Assembly: GCA_003602475.1 (NCBI GenBank)
Contig: QQSC01000027.1
Coordinates: 6,467-45,902, forward strand
Direction: 5' to 3'
Source of the DNA: Candidatus Poseidoniales archaeon
GTDB taxonomy: Archaea > Thermoplasmatota > Poseidoniia > Poseidoniales > Poseidoniaceae
Length of the DNA: 39,436 nt
Shown here: positions 22,996-29,712 of the stretch, piece by piece
How the letters are laid out: each line of letters begins with the position of its first letter
Numbering within the stretch: position 1 is the stretch's first letter
Notes under the pieces: model-generated
What the model was told of the DNA's origin: nothing
What the model saw: only the letters and a program-made list of their open reading frames with translations
The model's database searches: none
Position numbers and translations under genes: made by a program

Positions 22996-24249
22996 TCAAT
23001 ACACGTCTCGCAAGTAGCGCTTTTGTTCCCGCATCATCGTTTTCTCAATGAAATGAGTAGCGTCGTCTTCGGACATGCCACCGTGCTCAATGGCGATGTC
23101 GATGAGGGCACGGTGCACGTCCTTTGCCATGTACTGCTTGTCACCGCAGATGTAGAAGTAAGCCCCGTTCTCGAACCAATCCCAAACTTCCTTGCCGTGC
23201 TCCTTGAGTCGATGTTGGACGTAGACTTTCTCTTCTTGGTCACGGGACCATGCGGTTGTGAACTTGTAGAGGTGTCCCTCGTCAACCCATCCTTCAATGG
23301 TGTCTTGATAGTAGAATTCGGTCTTTGCAGATTGATCGCCAAAGAAGAGCCAGTTCCGGCCGCTGCCCCCGTCATGGACGCGCTGTTCCATGAAGGCGCG
23401 GAATGGAGCAATTCCAGTCCCGGGCCCGACCATGATGATGTCAATGTCCTTGTCCTCGGGGAGAACGAAGGATTTGGTTGGTGACATGAACACCCCGATG
23501 GGGGTGCCCGAGGTGTCGATTTCATCGGCCATGAATTGGGTGCACAGGCCCCCACGTGACCGACCGTTGTACTCAAACCGGACAATGCCAACCGTGAGCT
23601 CAACAAATCCAGGATGAGCGTCGTGAGAGGAGGCGATCGAATACAACCGAGGCTTGAGTTTATCAGCAAGTTCCAGGAATTCCTCAGGCGTGTACTTGAC
23701 CTCGAATTCCCTCATGATGTCGACGTAATCCCGAGTCCAGAGGTAGTTTTCCACGGCTTTCACATCAGCATTGATGGCTTCAACTTGAGCTGCCGGGTCG
23801 TCTGATGGGACCGAGGCCTTGAGCCCGGCAGGGCGAAGGTCGTCGCCGCTGGCGTCCCATGCCTCTGCATTGCGTTGACGTGACACGAACTTCAGGGAGA
23901 TGTTCATCCCTGTTGAAACCACTTTGGTGGCCAGAGATTTGACGAACTTTTTGTTGGCAAGGTGAACCTCAAAATCCTTCTTGAGGGCCTCGTACAAGGT
24001 GCGCTCCCCTTTGTGCGTGGTGACGCTTTGGTTACGGTCCCAGCCCTGAACTTCAAGGAGTTCATCAACGATGTGAGGAGGATTTTCCGCGAGAACACCG
24101 AGAGCATCTCCAACCTTGTAATCCAAACCGGAGTCACCAAGTGCGAACACAATGTGACGGGTTTCTTTTCGTGACCCTTCACCATTGAGAATATAATTCT
24201 CGGTAATTTCGGTCATGTAGGGGTTTTTTGCCGACCATTGTGCAGCCAT
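22996..24249 (-). CDS. CysJ-like FAD/NADPH oxidoreductase lacking the flavodoxin domain
   Basis: A 417-residue protein matching the C-terminal FAD-NADPH half of sulfite reductase flavoprotein (CysJ) and related diflavin reductases. An FAD-binding connecting domain (VGDALGVLAENPPHIVDELL) precedes the FAD motif RLYSIASS and GGLCTQFMADEI. The NADPH domain has MVGPGTGIAPFRAFMEQR, WLFFGDQ, TTAWSRDQEEKVYVQHRL, YFYICGDKQYMAKDVHRAL and the terminal RYLRDVY aromatic. There is no N-terminal FMN domain. ATG 24249 follows GAGGCGAAGAAA and is preferred over an upstream GTG at 24270. It should transfer electrons from NADPH to an unidentified acceptor, either a separate flavodoxin/ferredoxin or a siroheme reductase elsewhere. 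It diverges from the metallo-beta-lactamase gene. Confidence 0.88.
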   Translation of the reverse strand: MAAQWSAKNPYMTEITENYILNGEGSRKETRHIVFALGDSGLDYKVGDALGVLAENPPHIVDELLEVQGWDRNQSVTTHKGERTLYEALKKDFEVHLANKKFVKSLATKVVSTGMNISLKFVSRQRNAEAWDASGDDLRPAGLKASVPSDDPAAQVEAINADVKAVENYLWTRDYVDIMREFEVKYTPEEFLELADKLKPRLYSIASSHDAHPGFVELTVGIVRFEYNGRSRGGLCTQFMADEIDTSGTPIGVFMSPTKSFVLPEDKDIDIIMVGPGTGIAPFRAFMEQRVHDGGSGRNWLFFGDQSAKTEFYYQDTIEGWVDEGHLYKFTTAWSRDQEEKVYVQHRLKEHGKEVWDWFENGAYFYICGDKQYMAKDVHRALIDIAIEHGGMSEDDATHFIEKTMMREQKRYLRDVY

Positions 24250-24302
24250 TTTCTTCGCCTCAATCCGCACGGTGTCGGATGGTTTTGGGCACTTTCGGCG
24301 GC

Positions 24303-24307
24303 TATAT
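24303..24307 (+). promoter_or_regulatory. TATA-like box for the metallo-beta-lactamase-fold gene
   Basis: GGCTATATCATCG in the 127-bp divergent gap places a TATA-like core about 70 bp before ATG 24377, leaving a leader of about 45 nt that contains the GGAG ribosome site. Confidence 0.35.
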
Positions 24308-24376
24308 CATCGTTGGTATGGATTCACATCGCTGCTTACCGATGAGAAGATGTAGGGCTGAATCCTCGGAGAACCG

Positions 24377-25177
24377 ATGGCCCACTCGGTACGGATGCTT
24401 GGCACAGGCAACGCCTTTCTGCCCCATGGCCGTTTGCATTCCTTGGCCATCGTTGACGATGTCCACCTCATCGACGCCCCGCCAACAGTGCTCGCAGCGG
24501 TCCGCCGAGAGGGCATCGGTGTCGCCTCGATTCGAACCGTGTTCATCACGCATGTCCACGGAGACCACGTTTTTGGGTTCCCCTTCCTGCTGCTGGAAAG
24601 GAAGTACATATCCGACAGAGAAGGTCAACAGCCACTAACGGTCGTGACCACACCGTTTGGCGAGGAACGTCTTCGCCACTTGTGCCAACTTGCCTTCCCT
24701 GGTTCCCTCGATGACGCCCTTAATCGGGTCGAATGGCGCCACGATGACGTTGGTTCGCTTGATGACGGTTGGTCGTGGGAACGGTTTCGTGTCCACCATG
24801 AAGATGCTGTGGAACCTTTTGGATATCGATTTGAACACCAAAACGGAGCCAATTTTGTGCACAGTGGCGACTCCGGTCCGTGTGAAAACTTAACACAGGC
24901 GATGAAGCGTTCTGCGCTGTCGATACTGGAAATGGGATTTCCCGACTGGGTGCCTTCCACTCACCATCACAAACCCAAGGATGTTGAGCAAGCCGCGAAA
25001 GAGATATCCAGCCCGATTGGGATCACGCACACCTTCATCGATGCCCCTTCATCTCCCTACCCCGCTTTGCTTGAAGTTGAACCGATGAGTCACCCCCAAC
25101 ATGTGGTTCACCTGATGGACGGTGACGAGTGGAAGTGGTCAGGTCATGCATGGACACATCATCCAACATTGTGTTAG
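24377..25177 (+). CDS. metallo-beta-lactamase-fold hydrolase
   Basis: A 266-residue protein of the MBL superfamily, in the RNase Z/arylsulfatase-like size range. The zinc-binding signature is THVHGDHVFG (His59, His61, Asp63, His64). Further likely ligands are the His/Asp in FVHSGDSGPCENL near residue 160 and the late histidine in PIGITHTFID near 218. The N-terminal strand VRMLGTGNAFLPHGRLHSLA is like RNase Z-type enzymes (GTGxaxP), but the RNase Z exosite arm is not evident. The substrate (phosphodiester, ester or thioester) is unknown. ATG 24377 follows GGAG. It lies upstream of orc1/cdc6 with a 191-bp gap and is not obviously linked to it. Confidence 0.78.
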   Translation: MAHSVRMLGTGNAFLPHGRLHSLAIVDDVHLIDAPPTVLAAVRREGIGVASIRTVFITHVHGDHVFGFPFLLLERKYISDREGQQPLTVVTTPFGEERLRHLCQLAFPGSLDDALNRVEWRHDDVGSLDDGWSWERFRVHHEDAVEPFGYRFEHQNGANFVHSGDSGPCENLTQAMKRSALSILEMGFPDWVPSTHHHKPKDVEQAAKEISSPIGITHTFIDAPSSPYPALLEVEPMSHPQHVVHLMDGDEWKWSGHAWTHHPTLC

Positions 25178-25368
25178 AAAAGTTCGTGAACATGGGAATC
25201 CATAACGCCAGGGATGGTTCGATTTCAATGGTATAAATAATAAAAAATCCATTGACCCATTCTCCGTTTGGGACATCCATATAAGGGGGACTCGGACTCC
25301 GGTAAACTACGGCGTTGGGGACTCCGACGACGCATCCCGACGAAGGATAAAACACGAGGCCGATTCCC
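25178..25368. other. candidate replication origin / orc1 promoter region
   Basis: A 191-bp non-coding stretch directly upstream of orc1/cdc6. It holds an A/T tract, GGTATAAATAATAAAAAATC (25230-25249), that could serve as an unwinding element or a TATA box. Next is CATATAAGG (25278-25286), the nearer TATA candidate. The word GGACTC then occurs three times (25288-25293, 25294-25299, 25319-25324), two of the copies within GGGGACTC 31 bp apart. CTCCGGTAAACTACGGCGTTGGGG (split: CTCCGGTAAAC and GTTGGGG) loosely recalls archaeal origin recognition boxes (TTCCAxTGGAAAC followed by a G string). Adjacency to an initiator gene is typical of archaeal origins, but origin function is inference. Confidence 0.4.
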
Positions 25369-26610
25369 ATGAAAGAGAACATCTTTGACAAGTTCATGTC
25401 ACAGAAAACCCTCTTCAAGAACAAGGAAATTCTCCGCCACGACCATCGCCCCAATCACCTCCCACACCGGAACACAGAGGTGGAGAAGATGTCATACAAC
25501 CTCTGGGAGGCACTGAAAGGCCACATCCCCTCGAACATGACCGTTTACGGCGTAACCGGAGCAGGAAAAACCGCCGTGACCGACTACATTTGCCACCACC
25601 TCAAAGTCAAAGGCGAGGCCATTGGGCGCCAAGTTGAGTCCATCATGGTCAACTGCCGTCAAATAGACACACAATACAGAGTGCTTACCCACATCGGCAA
25701 CATGTTGCTCGAGGACTATGAAAACGAAGAGATCCCGTTCACCGGTTGGCCAACCGACCGAGTGTTCAAGGAACTCGTTCGACGAATGGATGCCCGTGGC
25801 GGTGTGTTCATCGTTGTCCTCGATGAAATCGATCATCTCGTCCGCAAGGCAGGCGACGACCTTCTCTACAACCTCACAAGCCTCAACAGCTCCCTCAAAT
25901 CGGCACGGGCATGTGTTATTGGCATATCCAACGACTTGAAGTTCACCGACTTCCTTGACCCACGGGTGCGCTCAAGATTGGGGCAACTAGACGTCCTGTT
26001 TCGCCCTTACGATGCAGAACAACTGCAGGACATCCTTCGAAAGCGTGCTGATTTGGCGTTGGAAGCTGATGTTGTCGGACCGGGTGTGATTGAACTATGT
26101 GCAGCATTGGCTGCACAAGAACACGGTGATGCCCGATGCGCTCTTGACCTTCTTCGAATATCCACAGAAAAAGCGGAGTTCGCTGGTGAGTTGCGAGTGA
26201 ACCAAGGGCATGTTCGTGCCGCTCAAAGCCAGGTTGAAGCCGACCAAATGAACCCCGTGCTTGCAACCCTCCCTACTCAACAAAAGTTGGTGTTGGCCGC
26301 CATCCTTCTGAACGAAAAGAACGGATTGCGCAACGTCCCTACCGGCCAAGTCTACGACATCTACAGACAAGCCTGTCAGCACATTCGCCAAAACCCGTTG
26401 ACTCAACGACGGATATCAGGGCTGATCTCCAATCTGGACATGTTGGGATTGATCACTGCACGCACCGTGAGCAAGGGGCGGTATGGCCGCTCGAAGGAAA
26501 TCAATTCATGCATCCCTGCGAACGTCAATCCAGTTGAGATCATGACCGCTGCCGAGGAGGACCTCGCCTCGGTGTTCAACTCCGCCTACAAGCATCAATC
26601 CTCCTTGTGA
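25369..26610 (+). CDS. orc1/cdc6: Orc1/Cdc6 replication initiator
   Basis: A 413-residue AAA+ ATPase with a C-terminal winged helix, the archaeal Orc1/Cdc6 that binds origin recognition boxes and loads MCM. Residues 61-68 are Walker A (GVTGAGKT), about 148-156 Walker B (FIVVLDEIDHL), and sensor 1 follows at VIGISNDLKFTDFLDPRVRS, which also contains the arginines of the initiator-specific region. The segment LDVLFRPYDAEQLQDILRKR is the lid helix typical of the family. The winged-helix domain (about 300-400) has QKLVLAAILL, RRISGLISNLDMLGLI and RGRYGRSKEI-like residues (SKGRYGRSKEI). ATG 25369 is preceded by GAGG. The length matches the family (about 400). Its regulation is probably autogenous through the upstream repeats (inference). 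Confidence 0.95.
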   Translation: MKENIFDKFMSQKTLFKNKEILRHDHRPNHLPHRNTEVEKMSYNLWEALKGHIPSNMTVYGVTGAGKTAVTDYICHHLKVKGEAIGRQVESIMVNCRQIDTQYRVLTHIGNMLLEDYENEEIPFTGWPTDRVFKELVRRMDARGGVFIVVLDEIDHLVRKAGDDLLYNLTSLNSSLKSARACVIGISNDLKFTDFLDPRVRSRLGQLDVLFRPYDAEQLQDILRKRADLALEADVVGPGVIELCAALAAQEHGDARCALDLLRISTEKAEFAGELRVNQGHVRAAQSQVEADQMNPVLATLPTQQKLVLAAILLNEKNGLRNVPTGQVYDIYRQACQHIRQNPLTQRRISGLISNLDMLGLITARTVSKGRYGRSKEINSCIPANVNPVEIMTAAEEDLASVFNSAYKHQSSL

Positions 26611-26662
26611 TGTTTTGGCCTGCTCCAGTGCTGCAGTTCACCTCCCTCTCCGTTCGGTGTGC

Positions 26663-26668
26663 TTAAAT
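26663..26668 (+). promoter_or_regulatory. TATA box for a leaderless transcript
   Basis: GTGCTTAAATGCC is centred about 27 nt before ATG 26692, the canonical archaeal distance from TATA box to transcription start. No ribosome-binding site precedes the ATG, which fits a leaderless mRNA. Confidence 0.55.
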
Positions 26669-26691
26669 GCCAACCGTGGTTCGCTGAGCGC

Positions 26692-27252
26692 ATGAGCACC
26701 GATGCTCCAACCCCCGTCAACTCCAAAGCCGGTTCAGGAGAACCGGTCCCTGCCTACGCTGAGTGGTTCATGCTGCTCGGAGTATGGGGTTTGATGCTGG
26801 CCGTGCTCAACATGTTCGGCATGGCCCACCCAACCTACCACATCTCGTGGGGCGGTCTGCTGACCATGGAATTGACCAACGATGCCTTTGGAACCGCTGA
26901 TGGGTTCAGTTTCAATCCGCTCGGTGACATTCTCTTCATCGGAATCTGCTCCGGACTCATCGCCATGGGTCTCAACAAAATCAACGAAGCAAAGGGCGCA
27001 GGTGAATGGGCTCGCAGTTTGGTCATTAACGATACTTGGCCAGCACTCGCAGACCCAACCGTCGGTGGCGGCTATCGAACAATGGCTGCTTGGTGCCTTC
27101 TTCTCGGGTTTGTGTTCTACTTCTGGTTCGGCATCAACCACACAGGTTGGATCGATGTGGGCGTATACTCCGTCACCATTGCACTGGTGGCATCGGGATA
27201 TGCATTAAACAACCTGAGCCGAGTTCCACCCGGCGAAGACAACATCGATTGA
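26692..27252 (+). CDS. four-helix integral membrane protein of unknown function
   Basis: A 186-residue protein. About 35 polar N-terminal residues precede four hydrophobic helices: WFMLLGVWGLMLAVLNMFGM, PLGDILFIGICSGLIAMGL, MAAWCLLLGFVFYFWFGI and WIDVGVYSVTIALVASGYAL. Loops carry HPTYHISWGGLLTMEL and LVINDTWPALADPTVGGGYR. I do not recognise a family. The start is placed at ATG 26692, where a TATA box lies at the leaderless distance; the frame extends 11 codons upstream into the promoter and is rejected there. It converges with the glycosyltransferase gene, leaving 10 bp between stops. No partner gene suggests a role. Confidence 0.65.
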   Translation: MSTDAPTPVNSKAGSGEPVPAYAEWFMLLGVWGLMLAVLNMFGMAHPTYHISWGGLLTMELTNDAFGTADGFSFNPLGDILFIGICSGLIAMGLNKINEAKGAGEWARSLVINDTWPALADPTVGGGYRTMAAWCLLLGFVFYFWFGINHTGWIDVGVYSVTIALVASGYALNNLSRVPPGEDNID

Positions 27253-27262
27253 ATTCAACTTC

Positions 27263-28354
27263 TCAATGGCCGTTACGGCCAAGAAGTGCGTCAATTGCAC
27301 CCATAGCGGACCCGTACCACAACGATGCGCTCCAACTCAAAACCATCCAGTGAAGCAAAGCGAAACTCCTCAACCGACCGAGGGGTGCGTGATTCAACAC
27401 CTCGCGATTCACGGCGCCAAGTGGACCTCGCCACATCGTGACCTGTTGAATGAGCAACAGAATCATCATCACAGCCCACTTCAACACATCAGCATCAGTG
27501 TTGAGGAACATGAAGGATGAACCTGCCATCGACCACGACGCCAACGACCAAGCCAAGAACGCACAACACCACGGGACAGCAAGCAACACCCTCGAGGAAC
27601 TCCCCAGAAAATCAAAAGCATGACCTTGCCGATCTTTACGTGGAAATTTCCGAACAATGCGCATGTGCGCTCGAGCGTCGCGCGCCCGCTTGTGAAGGAA
27701 GCGACGCAGTCCAGTTTCAGGAACATGCCGAACCACGGCTTGAGGAGCGTACACAATGACACCGCCGGATTGAACCAGACGGAGGCTGACCTCCATGTCT
27801 TCAGCATGGTACCAATCTGCACCAAACCCTCCAACCTCCACAAGCGTTTCGCGATGAAACATGGAACAAGGGCCGTTGGCCAGATTGGTTCTGCGGGGGC
27901 GTGAACGGTATTTGGAAGAAATTTCCACTGAACGATGCCAACTCACCAAGTCTTCAGCTCGCTCAAATACGGTGCGACCGGTCACCGCTACGACCTGTTC
28001 TCGGTCATCAACCGGCGTTGAACTGGCCATTAGATTCTCGATCCAATCGGGTTCTGGTCGGACGTCAATGTCCGTAATGGCCACCCATTCTCCATTTGAA
28101 TCCTCAAGCGCCCGATGACGACCCGCTGAGAGGCCAAGAGCGTCTTGGTGATGCACCCGAACAGGTGGACCTCGTTGGCCATGTTCATCCTTCCACGCCT
28201 CCATTCGGTCACCGGTGTCGTCCGTAGACCCATCGTTAATGGCCACCACCTCAATGGAAGGATAGGATTGGGCCGTGAGCGCCTCCATACAGGCATCAAC
28301 CCACGCCGAAGCGTTGCGCGCACACACCGTCACCGTCACCAAGGGCGAGCTCAT
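27263..28354 (-). CDS. family 2 glycosyltransferase, membrane-associated
   Basis: A 363-residue GT-A-fold enzyme. The N-terminus LVTVTVCARNASAWVDACME and VVAINDGSTDDTGDRM bind the nucleotide sugar. WVAITDIDVRPEPDW contains the DxD metal-binding motif, and GGFGADWYHAEDMEVSLRL has the ED catalytic base region. C-terminal hydrophobic helices (LLAVPWCCAFLAWSLASWSM, WAVMMILLLIQQVTMW) anchor it to the membrane, as in lipid-linked or exopolysaccharide transferases. The start at ATG 28354 overlaps the stop of the CoA-fusion gene as TGATG and is preceded by GAGGTG, so the two are translationally coupled. Sugar and acceptor are unknown; S-layer or lipid glycosylation is plausible in a cell with large surface proteins. 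Confidence 0.85.
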   Translation of the reverse strand: MSSPLVTVTVCARNASAWVDACMEALTAQSYPSIEVVAINDGSTDDTGDRMEAWKDEHGQRGPPVRVHHQDALGLSAGRHRALEDSNGEWVAITDIDVRPEPDWIENLMASSTPVDDREQVVAVTGRTVFERAEDLVSWHRSVEISSKYRSRPRRTNLANGPCSMFHRETLVEVGGFGADWYHAEDMEVSLRLVQSGGVIVYAPQAVVRHVPETGLRRFLHKRARDARAHMRIVRKFPRKDRQGHAFDFLGSSSRVLLAVPWCCAFLAWSLASWSMAGSSFMFLNTDADVLKWAVMMILLLIQQVTMWRGPLGAVNREVLNHAPLGRLRSFALLHWMVLSWSASLWYGSAMGAIDALLGRNGH

Positions 28355-29373
28355 CACAGCACCTCGAAGAGGGAAAGCAAACGGCGACAGCGTTCTTTTG
28401 TGGCCAAACTGGTGATTTGAACCACAACACCCTCCCGAGGTTGCCCGTAAACCACCACCGTCCCCATAGGGGCAAGGAGGTGAACAAAGAGTGGGGCCAA
28501 ATCCTCCTCTCCCTCAACGTCGATTAACGTCGGAGCGGTTTCTTTCAGAGCAGTGGCGATGGCGGTTCGGAGTTGTGGGGTCAACTCGCCCGCAGCGTTC
28601 GATAAAGCATGTCGATGTTCAAACTGGGTTTGATCAACGCGATGTTCGGGCTCGAGCATCGTTCTCTTGGTTTGACCGTCAACCAACGCCACATCCGGCT
28701 TCACACCCAGTTCAAGAAAGGTTTGCACCGTTACATCGCCAACGGCGACAAGGGCATTGACAGAGAGGTCCATGTCCTCAAGGGCACCACTCAGCGCCAC
28801 ATCTGGAGCCTGCTCAGGACCGCGATAAAGCGTCCCCATCGGCGTTTTCAATTCACCATCAAGGGCTTGTGTCATGCTCAACACCCGATCGTTCCAAACG
28901 GGTTCAAACCACGGATGACCTTCAGTATCAACCTCCCCCCGTCGAATTCGTGAAGAGCTCAACCATTCCCCGTCCATGGCCAAGGCATGATCGATGACAA
29001 TCACTTCCAACGGTGGCAATCCATTCGCAATTCGAAGATCGTTGATGGCATGACAGGGGCCTTCGGTTTCCGGCGTGGCAACGATGGCATCCGCTGTTTC
29101 GTGATGAGGAGCAGGGCCGTTGGCATTCACCAGCTCATGGAGGGTGGCGTTCAATTTCTGTGATGCGACAAAGGCATCAATGGCCGCCATGCGAATGTCA
29201 AGGGATTGAATGTTGGTCGCCTTAAGATCGGCCATTTCATCCGATGAAATATGAATCTCAATGGACTCTGCATGACGCTGGGCTGATTTGAGAAGCAATC
29301 GATGGCCGGCATGGAAACGGTCAAAGGTCCCGCCCACCAAACAACGACGCCACGATGGGCCTGCCATGGACAT
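28354..29373 (-). CDS. fused phosphopantetheine adenylyltransferase and GTP-dependent dephospho-CoA kinase
   Basis: A 339-residue fusion covering the last two steps of coenzyme A synthesis. Residues about 10-160 are archaeal PPAT (CoaD-type nucleotidyltransferase): the adenylyl-binding motif is LVGGTFDRFHAGHRLLLKSA, and the C-terminal motif is WLSSSRIRRGEVD. Residues about 170-339 match the DUF359 GTP-dependent dephospho-CoA kinase family: VNALVAVGDVTVQTFLELGV and KPDVALVDGQTKR, then DVEGEEDLAPLFVHLLAPMG and VVVYGQPREGVV. The two functions are usually separate genes in Archaea. ATG 29373 is used; a second ATG two codons on is possible. It is followed by the coupled glycosyltransferase gene. 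A bifunctional CoA enzyme fits the acyl-CoA genes in the window. Confidence 0.9.
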   Translation of the reverse strand: MSMAGPSWRRCLVGGTFDRFHAGHRLLLKSAQRHAESIEIHISSDEMADLKATNIQSLDIRMAAIDAFVASQKLNATLHELVNANGPAPHHETADAIVATPETEGPCHAINDLRIANGLPPLEVIVIDHALAMDGEWLSSSRIRRGEVDTEGHPWFEPVWNDRVLSMTQALDGELKTPMGTLYRGPEQAPDVALSGALEDMDLSVNALVAVGDVTVQTFLELGVKPDVALVDGQTKRTMLEPEHRVDQTQFEHRHALSNAAGELTPQLRTAIATALKETAPTLIDVEGEEDLAPLFVHLLAPMGTVVVYGQPREGVVVQITSLATKERCRRLLSLFEVL

Positions 29374-29554
29374 TGCATGCCCGTTGGGCCTTTCATGTCA
29401 TCGCAGGTGGAAGAGAACAGGGCTGTGCCCCGACGCCTAACGGCCTCTTTCATAGGTTACTCTGAGGCCTGACCCTCGGCATCGGGGCGTTCTGTCCGGT
29501 AGGGTGGTTGTCTTGAGTTCATCCTGTCGTCGTTCAAGGACCCATAACCTACCG

Positions 29555-29710
29555 ATGGTTTACCGCATTGCACCATACTTCATTCCCCGAAGGGTCGGCA
29601 TGGTCTTCGATTGCGGCCGTACCATGGTGTCAGACATCATCGCTCATTTCACAGTCGCTCAGCCTGATGTTGCAGGTACGGTAATTGAGCCTGAAGAGCA
29701 GCCGATATGA
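29555..29710 (+). CDS. doubtful small ORF, 51 residues
   Basis: An open frame in the 339-bp stretch 29374-29712, which otherwise holds no recognised gene. It would encode MVYRIAPYFIPRRVGMVFDC followed by about 31 further residues ending in EEQPI. The first two thirds show C/G-rich third codon positions like real genes here, but there is no clear ribosome site, TATA box or known family. Its stop lies 2 bp from the stop of the convergent 825-residue gene. I cannot tell whether it is expressed. Confidence 0.25.
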   Translation: MVYRIAPYFIPRRVGMVFDCGRTMVSDIIAHFTVAQPDVAGTVIEPEEQPI

Positions 29711-29712
29711 AC

